Notes: generated from the letters alone by a model not told the origin. 64,000 nt of DNA from Methylosinus sp. H3A (GCF_015709455.1 NZ_JADNQW010000005.1:248001-312000); one strand, 5' to 3'; shown: positions 1-9,185, counted from the stretch's first letter. A program made the numbers and translations.

Positions 1-97
1 TCTCGCGCCGAATTCCCGGTCGGGCCTTTGGCCTGCGGGAAATGACGACGCCGTTTCGGCTCGGCCGACACGCGCCCGTTCGAGTGGAAAGCGCCGT

Positions 98-204
98 CTA
101 GAGTGTTTTCGAGCGAAGTGGGAACCCGGTTCGCGTGAAGAAAACACGACAGAACAAGGAGATCTAGAGTCATTCCGGTTCAATCTGAACCGGAATGACT
201 CTAG
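98..204. repeat. Two-hairpin intergenic repeat, copy 1
   Basis: This element is nearly identical to a second one at 1298-1407. It has two palindromic parts. The first pairs GTGTTTTC with GAAAACAC around an inner GCGAA/TTCGC pair. The second is an almost perfect 17-bp stem (AGAGTCATTCCGGTTCA with its complement, roughly 166-202). The right edge supplies the TAG stop codon (201-203) of the minus-strand RlpA-like gene, so the 17-bp hairpin lies directly 3' of that gene. A REP-like dispersed element acting as a terminator or mRNA stabiliser is inferred. Confidence 0.8.
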
Positions 205-545
205 TCGTCCGCGCTCACGCGCTCGACCTTCACCCGGGCGACGCCCGCCGATCGGAAGCCGAGGCTCTGGGCGGCGTGGACCGAGACGTCGATCACCCGG
301 CCGCGAATGAAAGGGCCGCGATCATTGATCGTGACGACCACAGAACGGCCGTTGCCGAGGTTGGTCACGCGCGCCCGCGAGCCGAAGGGAAGGCTGCGAT
401 GGGCCGCCGTCAGCATCCCGACATGGCCTCCGCTCGCCGTCCGGCCGTGATAGCCGTAGTAGGAGGCCTTCCCCACCCAGGATTGGCCCGCCGCCGCCGC
501 TGTGGAACCTGCAAAAACCGCCGCTCCGATGATCCATTTTTTCAA
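201..545 (-). CDS. RlpA-like double-psi beta-barrel protein, secreted
   Basis: This is a 114-residue protein with a signal peptide ([20 protein letters not shown]) and a single RlpA-type domain. The domain is recognised from [16 protein letters not shown] near the mature N-terminus and from [17 protein letters not shown] later. Family members are cell-wall proteins, some with lytic transglycosylase activity on denuded glycan; no SPOR domain is present here. A TTG start is chosen because it gives a clean signal peptide and has GGGGGA about 7 bases upstream. A longer in-frame extension to 704 has no such signals. The stop codon lies inside the repeat at 98-204. Confidence 0.8.
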   Translation of the reverse strand: MKKWIIGAAVFAGSTAAAAGQSWVGKASYYGYHGRTASGGHVGMLTAAHRSLPFGSRARVTNLGNGRSVVVTINDRGPFIRGRVIDVSVHAAQSLGFRSAGVARVKVERVSADD

Positions 546-766
546 TGCGCCATCCCCCAGTCGTTTTTCTCCCGATGGCCGACCGAGCTCGGACGACGCT
601 ATCGAGTAGACCCGCGCTAAGGGTGAGTTGTGATCAAATAGTGGCGAGAGCGCTAGCGGCGGATTTTGCCTAGTTCCGCGCCAGTCAGGCAAGTAGCCGC
701 CCATAATATTTCAGCATATTCTATACTAAAGCCTCAAATAAACGCTGATGTATTTTGAAATATATT

Positions 767-792
767 TGTCACATAATTACTTTTCTGTGACA
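767..792. promoter_or_regulatory. Inverted repeat, possible operator
   Basis: TGTCACA (767-773) and TGTGACA (786-792) form a perfect inverted repeat with a 12-base spacer. It lies in a distinctly AT-rich stretch (about 710-800) between the stop of the DoxX gene and the start of the RlpA-like gene, both on the minus strand. A further TGACAC follows at 797-802. It may be an operator for the RlpA-like gene or a weak hairpin behind doxX. The half-sites resemble Crp/Fnr half-sites in inverted order, which is not enough to name a regulator. Confidence 0.4.
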
Positions 793-829
793 TAAATGAC
801 ACAGACTCCGAGAATCTATGGCGAGGCTG

Positions 830-1231
830 TCAAGCCCCTTCGTGAAAAGAACGATCGATCGCGAAACGGCCGGGGCCGGCGAGCGCAAAAAGCAGAAAGA
901 CGACGCCATAGACGAACGCCAGCTCGCCGCCATTATGGATCGGCAGCGCGCCGCGTGCGGCGTGACCGATGAGATAGGCGGCGACCATTTCCGCCGCGAG
1001 GACGACGGCGGTCGGACGGGTGAAGAGGCCGAGGAGAAGCAGCAGGCCGCCGACGATCTCGATCGCGCCCGCGAGGCCGAGCAGCGAGACGAGTTTCAGC
1101 CCGTCGAACATTGCGACATGGGGAAAGCCGAACAGCTTGGCGGTCCCGTGCTGCAGGAACAGCAGAGCGACGAGAATGCGCAAGAGGCCGAGCAGCGCCT
1201 GCGTGCGGCCCGACGGCGCCAGCGAAACCAT
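830..1231 (-). CDS. DoxX family membrane protein
   Basis: This 133-residue protein has four hydrophobic segments (about residues 13-30, 45-68, 72-90 and 105-120). It shows the DoxX-family pattern of LFLQHGTAKLFGFP after the first helix and a Gly-rich second helix followed by GLFTRPTA. DoxX proteins are small inner-membrane proteins of mixed or unknown role, some linked to thiol redox or respiratory chains. The gene stands alone on the minus strand between two copies of the two-hairpin repeat. Confidence 0.85.
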   Translation of the reverse strand: MVSLAPSGRTQALLGLLRILVALLFLQHGTAKLFGFPHVAMFDGLKLVSLLGLAGAIEIVGGLLLLLGLFTRPTAVVLAAEMVAAYLIGHAARGALPIHNGGELAFVYGVVFLLFALAGPGRFAIDRSFHEGA

Positions 1232-1297
1232 GGGCGATTCCTCTCTTCGGGGCGTTTCCAGCCGAAGCGGCCCCCGCCTCGGAATTGGAAACGCGTC

Positions 1298-1407
1298 CTA
1301 GAGTGTTTTCGAGCGAAGTGGGAACCGGTTCGCGTGAAGAAAACACGACAGAACAAGGATATCTAGAGTCATTCCGGTTCAATCTGAACCGGCCGGAATG
1401 ACTCTAG
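1298..1407. repeat. Two-hairpin intergenic repeat, copy 2
   Basis: This matches the element at 98-204 in the same orientation. It differs by one lost C in the first arm, one substitution, and an extra GGCC near the loop of the second hairpin. Its right edge again supplies the TAG stop codon (1404-1406) of a minus-strand gene, here the nitroreductase. The two copies flank the RlpA-like and DoxX genes as direct repeats. Confidence 0.8.
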
Positions 1408-2015
1408 AGGATCGAGGCGACGTCCTCGAAAGTGAAACGCGGACCCCGCGGATAGAGTTTCACCGGGTCGCCATAGCCGATGTTGATCAGGAAATTCGAT
1501 TTTGTCGTCCCGCCGGGGAAAAACTCGGCGTCGACCTTGGCGTTGTCGAAGCCGCTCATCGGCCCGGCGTCGAGCCCCACCGCGCGCAGCGCCAGCAGGA
1601 AATAGGCGCCCTGCAGCGTGCCGTTGCGAAAGGCGGTCGTCTCGATCAGCGGAGCGTTGCCGACGAACCAGGCGCGCGCGTCGGTCGCCGGATAGAGCCG
1701 CGGCAAATGCTCGTAGAATTGCGTGTCATGGGCGATGATCGCCGTCGCCGGCGCGGCGAGCGTCTTCTCGAGATTGCCGGGCGCGAGCGCCGGCGCCAGC
1801 CGCGCCTTGGCCGCCGCCGAACGCACGAAGACGAAACGCGCCGGGAGGCAATTGGCGCTGGTCGGCCCCCAGAGCGCGAGACGGACCGCCTGCTGGAGCA
1901 ATGCGTCCGGAACCTCTCGATCCGCCCAGCCATTGTGGGTGCGCGCCTCGGTGAAAAGCTGGGCGAGCGCCTCCGCGCTCAGAGATTCGTGATGCGAAAA
2001 CTCGTTTTGCGCCAT
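1404..2015 (-). CDS. Nitroreductase family protein, RutE-like
   Basis: This 203-residue FMN-dependent nitroreductase-fold protein resembles RutE, the malonic semialdehyde reductase of pyrimidine degradation. Visible family signatures are ARTHNGW near residue 30, [17 protein letters not shown] near residue 50 (flavin-binding), [26 protein letters not shown] in the second half, and FLINIGYGD close to the C-terminus. No other rut genes are nearby, so the substrate is uncertain. The stop codon is contributed by the repeat at 1298-1407. Confidence 0.8.
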   Translation of the reverse strand: MAQNEFSHHESLSAEALAQLFTEARTHNGWADREVPDALLQQAVRLALWGPTSANCLPARFVFVRSAAAKARLAPALAPGNLEKTLAAPATAIIAHDTQFYEHLPRLYPATDARAWFVGNAPLIETTAFRNGTLQGAYFLLALRAVGLDAGPMSGFDNAKVDAEFFPGGTTKSNFLINIGYGDPVKLYPRGPRFTFEDVASIL

Positions 2016-2066
2016 GTCGCATAGCTCCTCATCGTCTCGCTCTCGGCGGGAGAATGCGCGCCGAGC

Positions 2067-2783
2067 TCAGATGTCGCGGCCTTCGACTTCCAATTTCAGG
2101 CGTTCCTCCGCCTTTCGCCACTCCTCGCGGCGAGGGTCGAGCGCGCGGGCGCGGCGATAGGCCTCGAGCGCGCGCGCCGACGCGCCGACGCGCTCCCGCA
2201 GCGCGCCCAGCGCTCCCAGCGCGTCGAAGCGGCGCGGCTCCAGCCGCAGCGCGGAGTCGAGATCGCGCTCGGCGCCGTCGAGATCGCCGAGCGCCAGCCG
2301 GATATTGGCGCGCCCGACCAGCGCCTCCGCCCATGCGGGCTCGAGGATGACAATGCGGTCGAAGAGATCGAGCGCGAGACTGTCGGCCCCGACGCTCGCG
2401 GCCGACATCGCCCGGCGCAGCAGAAGATCGGCCGTCGGCGAGCCGGACCGCGCCCAGAGCCGGCCGATCGCCTGGGCGAGCGCGCTCTCCTCCACCTCGC
2501 TCTCGGCGAGGGTGAGCCGGCGAATGAGGTCGTCGAGGGAATCGCGCGCGATCTCCGGCGGGCGCTCGGGCGGGCGCTCTGGCTCGAGCGGCGCGGGGCG
2601 GCGCTGCGGCGAGAACACGCGCGCGCCGGGCGGCAAGGGAATCGGCACGCGTCCTATACCGGGAATGTCGAGATATTGCTGCTCGGTGAGCGGCCGCTCC
2701 GCCCCTGCGGCGAGCGCGCCGGGAGCGGCGAAAAGCGCGGCCGCGAGCGCGGCGGCGAAAAATCGAGATGGCGCGAGGCGCAT
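2067..2783 (-). CDS. Secreted tetratricopeptide-repeat protein
   Basis: The protein has 238 residues. It begins with an Ala-rich signal peptide ending near GALAAGA and continues with a Pro/Arg-rich linker (about residues 45-80). The C-terminal half contains at least three TPR-type helix pairs, for example ALVGRANIRLALGDLDGAER and ALGALRERVGASARALEAYR, each followed by a LDP/LEP turn. Family TPR domains mediate protein contacts. It is likely periplasmic, and no partner is evident from its neighbours. Confidence 0.75.
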   Translation of the reverse strand: MRLAPSRFFAAALAAALFAAPGALAAGAERPLTEQQYLDIPGIGRVPIPLPPGARVFSPQRRPAPLEPERPPERPPEIARDSLDDLIRRLTLAESEVEESALAQAIGRLWARSGSPTADLLLRRAMSAASVGADSLALDLFDRIVILEPAWAEALVGRANIRLALGDLDGAERDLDSALRLEPRRFDALGALGALRERVGASARALEAYRRARALDPRREEWRKAEERLKLEVEGRDI

Positions 2784-2828
2784 GAGCGCAACTGTAGCGC
2801 ACGCGCCGGCCGAAAGACAAGAACACTC

Positions 2829-2857
2829 GAAAAAGGGCCGCCGCAGCGCGGCGACCC
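2829..2857 (-). terminator. Rho-independent terminator of the cold-shock gene
   Basis: Read on the minus strand, a GC-rich stem (GGGTCGCCGC pairing with GCGGCGGCCC) is followed directly by TTTTTC. It lies 17 bases after the stop of the cold-shock gene. Confidence 0.75.
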
Positions 2858-2873
2858 TCTCGACTCTCGCGCC

Positions 2874-3083
2874 TCAGAGCGCCTTGAGCTGGTCCGCGGA
2901 GGACTTGCCGGTGCGGCGGTCCTGCGAAATCTCGAAGCTCACCTTCTGGCCTTCACGCAGGTCGCGCAGGCCAGCGCGCTCGACAGCGCTGATATGGACG
3001 AACACGTCCTTGTCGTCGCCATCGGGCTGGATGAAGCCATAGCCCTTCTGGGCGTTGAACCACTTAACCGTTCCAGTCGCCAT
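2874..3083 (-). CDS. Cold-shock domain protein (CspA family)
   Basis: This 69-residue protein covers exactly one cold-shock domain. Both nucleic-acid binding motifs are present: RNP1 as KGYGFIQ and RNP2 as VFVHISA. The N-terminus [11 protein letters not shown] is typical. Family members bind single-stranded RNA/DNA and melt mRNA structure. The gene has a long upstream region (3084 onward) and its own terminator, so it is probably monocistronic. Confidence 0.93.
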   Translation of the reverse strand: MATGTVKWFNAQKGYGFIQPDGDDKDVFVHISAVERAGLRDLREGQKVSFEISQDRRTGKSSADQLKAL

Positions 3084-3460
3084 TCGTCTCTCCGAACATA
3101 GAGGAGAAGGCCCGCCTGCGCGGGGCCGGGTCGATCGATGTTAGGGAGAGGTCGTCAGCGGCTCCGTCTCCGAAGCGCGCCCAAGTCGCCGGCCGAAAAT
3201 CGATGCGGGGGAACATAGAGGGCCCGGCCGCCGCGGGCAATGGCGGATCACGCTATGGGCCATAAGTAATTACCGAGAAAGAAAGGCTTTCCTAACCTTG
3301 AAAAATAAGAGGCCGCCTGGTTCATGCCACATTCAGCCGACAGCCGCGATCTTTGCGTTGGATTCACGATCATCGAGTCAAAATATCGTCGAATGATCGT
3401 GATCTGCGAGAGCGGGGGCGCAGAGGCCCCCGCGCGCAGCCCAAGGAGCGGAGAGCAAAA
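3084..3460. other. Intergenic region between divergent csp and acp genes
   Basis: No credible gene is visible in these 377 bases. The part next to the cold-shock gene probably holds its promoter and long 5' leader. An AAGGAG ribosome-binding site lies at the right end, just before the GTG of the acyl carrier protein. Confidence 0.5.
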
Positions 3461-3706
3461 GTGATTGACCTCGTTCGGCAAGCGATCGACGAACACGCGC
3501 GCCTGCCAGTGCCGGCGCGTAATCTCGCGACCAATTCCGACCTCTATGAAATCGGCCTCACCTCATTCGCGGCGGTGCGGATCATGCTCGCGCTCGAGGA
3601 CGCTCTCGGCGTCCAATTCCCCGAACATATGCTCCGCCGCCGCAATTTCGCCTCGATTGGCGCCATCGTCGCCTGCCTGCGCGAGCTCGAGCGCAAAGCG
3701 GCCTGA
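3461..3706 (+). CDS. Stand-alone acyl carrier protein
   Basis: The 81-residue protein has an acyl-carrier fold. The phosphopantetheine site is read as DLYEIGLTSFAAVRIML, with the serine in GLTSF. It then follows helix III/IV family spacing (EDALGVQFPEHML). A GTG start is chosen because AAGGAG sits about 14 bases upstream and the longer in-frame extension has no family similarity. Variant carriers like this usually serve a dedicated ligase or polyketide/lipid pathway rather than bulk fatty-acid synthesis. No partner enzyme is adjacent, so the pathway is unknown. Confidence 0.75.
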   Translation: MIDLVRQAIDEHARLPVPARNLATNSDLYEIGLTSFAAVRIMLALEDALGVQFPEHMLRRRNFASIGAIVACLRELERKAA

Positions 3707-3716
3707 GCACGGCCTT

Positions 3717-4082
3717 TCAGAGCCGCGCGCCCGAGGGACAATAGCGCGCCTTGGGATCGGCCCCGGCGGAAAGCGCCGCCGGGAAGACGTCCTTGCGCAG
3801 GCCGAAGGCGAGCAGCCCCGGCGTCACCGGCCGAGCGGCGGCGGCAAAGCTCTGGAAGGCGGCGGAACGCCCCTCCCGCGTCACGCGCGCGGCCAGCTTT
3901 TCGGCGCCCGGCTCCGGGCCGAGACGATCGAGCCCGCATTGCGCGAAGAGCGGCAGACGATGCGCCGGAGGCGGCGCGGCGCAGGCGCGGTCCATCAGCA
4001 CGACGATGGTGAAAAAGACGAGCGCCGAGAAGGCGACGAAAAGCGCGCCGATCTGACGCGCGCCCAAATCTGCTCGAGACAT
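3717..4082 (-). CDS. Hypothetical membrane-anchored protein
   Basis: This 121-residue protein is not recognised. One transmembrane segment (about residues 9-29, ALFVAFSALVFFTIVVLM) precedes a Cys/Pro-containing extracytoplasmic part. The inner ATG at 4082 is preferred because the longer reading frame only adds an Arg/Gly-rich leader before the membrane helix. It is transcribed toward the convergent acyl carrier gene, whose stop is only 10 bases away. Confidence 0.5.
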   Translation of the reverse strand: MSRADLGARQIGALFVAFSALVFFTIVVLMDRACAAPPPAHRLPLFAQCGLDRLGPEPGAEKLAARVTREGRSAAFQSFAAAARPVTPGLLAFGLRKDVFPAALSAGADPKARYCPSGARL

Positions 4083-4199
4083 GTCTGACCCCCTTGGGCC
4101 GCGAGAACCGGCCGAGGGTGTCAAATGGAGCAGCGCCCTCGCCCCTCCAGCAGGAGCGCGGGACATGATTAGCGCGGAGTGACTGGGCGGCTGGCGCCT

Positions 4200-4814
4200 C
4201 TACCCCGCCAGCTCCTTCAGCCCGCGCCGGATCAGCGCGCCCGTGTCCGCGCCCTCGCCGATCGCCTCGAGGCTCTTGGCCACCGCCGCGGCCGCCTGCG
4301 GCCGGCCATAGCCGAGATTGACCAGCGCCGAGATCGCATCCTGCGCGGCCTGCGGAGCCTGCCCCTGCTCCTCGCCGGAGAGCCGCGCGACGGCGGGATC
4401 GAAGCCGGCGAAGGCCGGCGCCTTGTCCTTCAGCTCCGCGACGATGCGCGCCGCGAGCTTGGGGCCGACGCCCGAGGCGCGCGCCACCATCGCCTTGTCC
4501 TGCCCCGCAATGGCGGAGGCCAGCTCGCCGGGCGAAAGAATAGAGAGAATGGCCAGCGCCACTTTAGCGCCGACGCCCTGCACGCTCTGTAGCAGGCGGA
4601 ACCAGTCGCGCTCGGCGTCCGAGGAGAAGCCGAACAGGCGGATCGAATCCTCGCGCACCTGCGTCTCTATGGCGAGCGCCGCCGCCTCGCCGACGGGCGC
4701 GAGCTTCTGCAATGTGCGCGCCGAGCAATTCACCACATAGCCGACGCCATGCACGTCGAGAATGACGAAATCCTCGCCGTAGGAATCGACGATTCCTTTG
4801 AGCTTGCCGATCAT
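4200..4814 (-). CDS. ruvA: Holliday junction branch migration protein RuvA
   Basis: At 204 residues it has the normal RuvA length. The N-terminal OB fold begins [23 protein letters not shown]. Two helix-hairpin-helix motifs follow ([17 protein letters not shown] and [20 protein letters not shown]). The C-terminal helical domain ([17 protein letters not shown]) is the part that contacts RuvB. RuvA tetramers clamp four-way junctions during recombination repair. Its start overlaps the end of ruvC by 4 bases. No ruvB follows. Confidence 0.95.
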   Translation of the reverse strand: MIGKLKGIVDSYGEDFVILDVHGVGYVVNCSARTLQKLAPVGEAAALAIETQVREDSIRLFGFSSDAERDWFRLLQSVQGVGAKVALAILSILSPGELASAIAGQDKAMVARASGVGPKLAARIVAELKDKAPAFAGFDPAVARLSGEEQGQAPQAAQDAISALVNLGYGRPQAAAAVAKSLEAIGEGADTGALIRRGLKELAG

Positions 4815-5335
4815 CGCGCCCCCGCGGCGAGCTTGCGCGCGGCGGCGCGGCTGGCGCGATGATGGGCGTGGCAGATGGCGACAGCCAGCGCATCGGCGGC
4901 GTCGGCGCTCTCGGCCCGGCTCGCGGGCAGCAGCACGCGCACCATCATGGCGATTTGCGCTTTGTCGGCGTGGCCATTGCCGACGACGGTCTTTTTGACG
5001 ACATTGGCGGCATATTCCTCCACCTCGAGGCCGGCGAGCGCCGGCGCCGCCAGCGCGACGCCGCGCGCCTGTCCGAGCTTCAAGGCCGATTGCGGATCGC
5101 GATTGACGAAGGTCTCCTCGATCGCCGCCTCATGGGGCGCGAGCTCCTCTATGACGCGCGCGAGGCCGCGCTGCAATTGTGCGAGCCGCTCGCCCATGGA
5201 GGCGCCGGAGTCCGAATGCAGCGAGCCGCAGGCGATAAAGGAGAGCCGCGAGCCGCGCGACGCCTCGACGATCCCCCAGCCCGTGTTGCGGAGGCCCGGG
5301 TCAATGCCGAGGATGCGAATCGTCTCGTCCGTCAT
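4811..5335 (-). CDS. ruvC: Crossover junction endodeoxyribonuclease RuvC
   Basis: The 174-residue resolvase has its four acidic catalytic positions: the first Asp in [14 protein letters not shown], Glu in EETFVN, and the Asp pair in [15 protein letters not shown]. RuvC cuts Holliday junctions bound by RuvAB. It is first in a ruvC-ruvA pair joined by a 4-base overlap, which implies translational coupling. Confidence 0.95.
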   Translation of the reverse strand: MTDETIRILGIDPGLRNTGWGIVEASRGSRLSFIACGSLHSDSGASMGERLAQLQRGLARVIEELAPHEAAIEETFVNRDPQSALKLGQARGVALAAPALAGLEVEEYAANVVKKTVVGNGHADKAQIAMMVRVLLPASRAESADAADALAVAICHAHHRASRAAARKLAAGAR

Positions 5336-5674
5336 GGCGGGAGGTTAGGGGGAAAGGGCGGCGAGGGGTAGCGGCGTCTCTCTCGACGATCGCAGCGCGC
5401 GACGAGCTGGGACTGTCAGCCGGCGGTGGAACGAAGCATCCTGGAACTCCAGCATCCCGGCAGCGGCCGCCATTCGCGCCCCCGATGACCTCGACAATTC
5501 CATTCGAACCTCCGGCGACATCCGATCTCTCCGGCCTCGAACCGGACAATCGTCTGCCACGTGAGACGGACATGTCATCTGCTCTCGACAATGGTTTTTT
5601 TGAGCAACTGGACAAACATGCCACCGTGCCGTATTACTTATATTACCTGTTGATGGTCGGAAGGGCAACTGAAC
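5336..5674. other. Intergenic region at the edge of the AT-rich block
   Basis: The left part is GC-rich and probably holds the ruvC promoter. From about 5580 the composition shifts to AT-rich and stays so through the next two genes. A GGAAGGG ribosome-binding site lies just before the methyltransferase start. A 68-codon frame (5485-5691) runs through here but lacks a ribosome-binding site and family similarity. Confidence 0.45.
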
Positions 5675-6547
5675 ATGGCGCGGGAATATGATGATGTAAT
5701 TACCGAACACTATAATGCTATTGCCGATAAGTTTGGAACGTCACCTCAATCGACAATGGCTGATGACATAGTCAGAGCAAAAGAAACTGAAATAATTAAA
5801 GATTTTGTGCATGCTGCGGCCAGTTACTGGCGAGCAGAGCACATCGAAAACGGGGGGTATGCGGAGAGAGCAGGGGGTGATGCCGGATTAACGGTGTTGG
5901 ATGTCGGATGTGGGAATGGATTCACCATTAAGCAGCTTGCATCATGTATGCCGCAATATTCGTTTGTTGGCGTTGAGATGAATGACAGGCTGCGCGATCT
6001 TGCCATAAAACAGAATGACTCGGCAGATAATGTTAATATTATTCCGGGCGACATCCGCAATATAGATTCTATTGAGCTGCCAGAATGTCGCGTGGATATT
6101 TTGCTGTGCCAACGGGTTTTGATAAATATCATGTCAGACGAAGATGCAGCCAAAGCACTTGACAATATTATTTCAATTGTTAGGCCTGGGGGGCATCTTC
6201 TTTTCATTGAGTCGTTTTTAAGTGGATTGAATAACCTTAACGATGCGAGATCAGAATTCTTGCTCGCGCCAATCTCACCCGCCCATCACAACAAATATCT
6301 ATCTGACAATTTTTTCTCTCACCCGCAGTTGACGCGGTTTTGCCTGCCGCACTTCTCGTTGGAGTCAAACGCATTGTCAACACATTACTATGTCTCCAGG
6401 GTGCTGCACGCTGCACTACTCCAGCAACAGGGTGACAGCAACTTTAGGAGAAACTCCCATTTTGTACAATTGCTGTCTTCGGCCCTTCCTGATGGCGTCG
6501 GAGATTATGCCCCCCTTCAATTCCGTGCGTTCACAAAGCAAAAGTAG
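5675..6547 (+). CDS. Class I SAM-dependent methyltransferase, probably acquired
   Basis: The 290-residue protein contains a Rossmann-type SAM fold. Motif I is LTVLDVGCGNGFT (about residue 71), the acidic loop is FVGVEMNDRL, and the post-motif strand is VDILLCQRVLINI, followed by PGGHLLFIES. The substrate is unknown. The gene is much more AT-rich than its neighbours, with many AAT, ATT and ATA codons, and it lies beside a broken secreted protein and two insertion sequences. Horizontal acquisition is therefore inferred. GGAAGGG about 10 bases upstream supports the start. Confidence 0.8.
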   Translation: MAREYDDVITEHYNAIADKFGTSPQSTMADDIVRAKETEIIKDFVHAAASYWRAEHIENGGYAERAGGDAGLTVLDVGCGNGFTIKQLASCMPQYSFVGVEMNDRLRDLAIKQNDSADNVNIIPGDIRNIDSIELPECRVDILLCQRVLINIMSDEDAAKALDNIISIVRPGGHLLFIESFLSGLNNLNDARSEFLLAPISPAHHNKYLSDNFFSHPQLTRFCLPHFSLESNALSTHYYVSRVLHAALLQQQGDSNFRRNSHFVQLLSSALPDGVGDYAPLQFRAFTKQK

Positions 6548-6848
6548 AGCGACTAAGGCCGCGTATAGGCGAGCACATTTACTGCACACCTCGCAGCACC
6601 TCGAATAATGCGGTCTATTGCCGATTTTCAGTCGTGCGGCGGCCTCGCGCACCTTCGGCCCCTGCGCTATAGGATCTTCAAACGGGCGATATCTACCTGC
6701 AGTTACGTCACTACAAAATTTCCGCTATTATTGAGATCTCGTCGGTCTATTTGGCATAAAATTATAGTGTTTTCCGCTAAATCAGAACTCTGCGCCACTC
6801 CCGCCAACCTCCAACGAATTTTCTGGGCTAAACCAAGGGCTATAAGCC
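6548..6848. other. AT-rich intergenic region
   Basis: No gene or strong signal is seen in these 301 bases. AAGGGC at the right end is a plausible ribosome-binding site for the next gene. Confidence 0.4.
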
Positions 6849-8017
6849 ATGCTCTGTAAACGCACTCTGTTCTTTGGAGCGCTCGCGTTTCTGGCGTCTA
6901 CGGCGCTCGCCGATGAAAGCTGCGTCAATTCTGCCTGCGCGGTCGACAATCCATATAATTTCACGAGCGGCCTTTCCACGCCGACGCCACACCTTAGCGA
7001 TAATACGAACCCCGTAGCGACGGGCGCGATGGCCGGCGCTGTGCCGATCGCGACATTCGGTGCAACGTGCGATGATGCGGCTCTTATTACGGCGTCTACA
7101 TCCGAGCGAACAATCGTCATTCCGAGCGGCACGACATGCACGGTGTCGAATGACCTTACGCTGACAACTAAAACTCCCTGGATCGTTGAACAAGATGCAC
7201 TATTTTTAATCGATAGCGGAAAAGCTATGTGCCTTCATAATGCAATTATTGCCGGATTTTATCAAATTTTCTACGGCAACGGCGCTGTGTCTTGCCTTGA
7301 CAACCCAAATCCCACGTGGTGGGGAGCGAAAGGAGATGGCGTTGCTGACGATACAGCCGCCATAAATGCTTTTGTCGTAGCTTCAGCCGGAAAAGATGTG
7401 TTTGTCCCCCCTGGGACGTATAATACTACTGGCAGCGGCTCTGTAATAGTTAACAATGGCACGACAATTAGATGCTCAGGCACGCACGCAACAATATTCA
7501 GATCGACCACAGCGAGCCCAAACGGCGGCCAGCTATTCAATTTGTTAGGATGGGACTCTCGTATGCTCAGTTGCGGATTTTCCGCGTCTGTAACACAGAC
7601 CGGTGGCCATTACGTGGCGCTCCGTGGAAGGAATGCAATTCTCAACGATTGGTATGCCGAGAACGACTTTAATGCCGTTCTTATGACTGGCGTATTAGCT
7701 CAAACACTAAACGGCGTGCTCGGTAACGGTTCAGCAGGCGCGATTAGAGCGACACAAGCCAGCTTGTTGAGAACGTCTCCTGTCTAGCATCCACAATCTC
7801 TCCAGAGCCAGTCGCCGCTGGATTACGTGTTAGAAATTCGGCAGGGCTGCGTGTTCTGACTTTTCACTGTAGCACTAACTATATTGGATTGCTTGTCGAC
7901 CCCACTGTCGCCGGACTCACCAATAGTGCGACAGACAACACAGATCAAGGGTCCGTTTATAGTCTTTGGGTTGGGGCAGACTCTGCATTTGACGTGAACT
8001 ACTGCGCGGGTGTGATA
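6849..8017 (+). pseudogene. Secreted beta-helix (pectate-lyase-like) protein, 5' part, disrupted
   Basis: The frame opens with a signal peptide (LFFGALAFLASTALA) and reaches a pectate-lyase-superfamily motif, WWGAKGDGVADDTAAI, near residue 156. Right-handed beta-helix coils follow. It stops at 7787, but another frame continues from about 7755 with clearly coding sequence (RNSAGLRVLTFHCSTNYIG) to the insertion point at 8016-8017. At least one frameshift therefore preceded or accompanied the insertion of the IS630-family element. Such proteins often bind or cleave surface polysaccharides. The low GC matches the neighbouring methyltransferase. Confidence 0.75.
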
Positions 8018-9185
8018 CGGGTTCCGGCTGATTGACTCGGCGACGGGGATTCCCGGGGCGAATCGAAGTAGCTAAGCTGTATCGCCATGAATCGCTGGAG
8101 GCGGGTCATGGCGACGATAGCTGCGCATTTGAGCGTCGATGCGTTGCGTGAACGGTATGTTTCGAGTTCGAACGCGCGCGAGGCGCGGCATTTCCATGCG
8201 ATCTGGCTGCTCGCCAAGGGCCACACGCTCGGCGAAGTCGCCGAGATGACGTCCTTTGCCCAGCGCTGGATCGAGCAACTCGCGGCGCGCTACAACGCAG
8301 AAGGACCGGAGTCTCTCGGCGACTTGCGCCGGCGCAACGGCTCGACGGCGACGGTGTTGAAGCCCGATCTGCTCGCCGAGCTGCGCGTTCGGCTGAACGA
8401 GCCCCCCGACGACGGAGGCTTGTGGACGAGCGCGAAAGTCGCGGCTTTTCTCGCGCGCGAATTGGGGCTGGAGAAAGTTGCGGTTCAGCGCGGCTGGGAA
8501 GCGCTGAAAGCCTGCGGCATGTCGATCCAGGCTCCACGCCCCAAAAATCCGAAGGTGGCTTCGCCCGAGGAGGCGGCGGCGTTCAAAAAAACCTCGAAGA
8601 CGCCGTCGCGGAGGAAGCCGCGAAGCATCCAGAGCGATCGGTCGAGGTCTTCGCCAGCGACGAGCACAGGCTCGGCCTGAAACCGGTCACGCGGCGCGTC
8701 TGGGCGCCCGTCGGCGAGCGGCCGATCGCGCATGGCCATCATCGCTTCGACTGGCTCTATGTGACCGCCTTCGTCTCGCCGGCGAGCGGCGAGACCTTCT
8801 GGTACGTGCACGACGGCGTCTCGAAGCCGTTTTTCGCGGCGCTGCTCGAGACCTTCGCGCGCGAAGCCAAGGCCGGCGTCGATCGCACGATCGTGCTCGT
8901 CATCGACAACGCCGGCTGGCACGGCGAGGCTGGTCTGAGCGTGCCGGATGGCGTGCGACTGGTTTTTCTGCCGCCCTATACGCCGGAGCTGCAACCCGCC
9001 GAGACCTTATGGGCTCTCGTCGACGAGCCGATCGTCAACAAGCACATCGGAACGATAGAGGAACTCGACGCGATCATCGGCGAAAGATGCGCCGCGCTCG
9101 CGAGCGAGCGCGACATCATCAAAAGCCGCGCCGGCTTCCATTGGTGGCCAAAAATCGCCAAGCCGAAGTAATCAGCCGGAAACCG
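8018..9185 (+). mobile_element. IS630-family insertion sequence
   Basis: The ends are inverted repeats: CGGGTTCCGGCTGATT at the left and the complement of CGGTTTCCGGCTGATT at the right. The element is flanked by a TA duplication (8016-8017 and 9186-9187), as expected for IS630/Tc1-type elements. It is 1168 bp long and carries one transposase split over two frames. It sits inside the beta-helix gene, and element plus duplicated TA total 1170 bases, a multiple of three. Confidence 0.9.
8087..9171 (+). CDS. IS630-family transposase, made by -1 frameshift
   Basis: The first frame (8087-8680) carries the helix-turn-helix part (AREARHFHAIWLLAKGHTLGEVAEMT). The second frame (open to 9171) carries the DDE catalytic domain: FASDEHRLGLKP, VLVIDNAGWHGE and PPYTPELQPAETLWALVDE supply the acidic residues. 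The frames meet at a run of seven A (TTCAAAAAAACC, about 8581-8592). A -1 slip there gives a continuous product of about 360 residues reading AAFKKNLEDAV. Both frames are otherwise intact, so the element may be active. Confidence 0.85.

Noticed and set aside
5490..5530. GGTTCGAAT on the minus strand, considered as a tRNA T-loop
   Set aside because: Flanking bases do not form a T stem and no acceptor or anticodon arm is found.
5485..5691. 68-codon frame before the methyltransferase
   Set aside because: No ribosome-binding site at either possible start, no family similarity, and it crosses the GC-to-AT transition.
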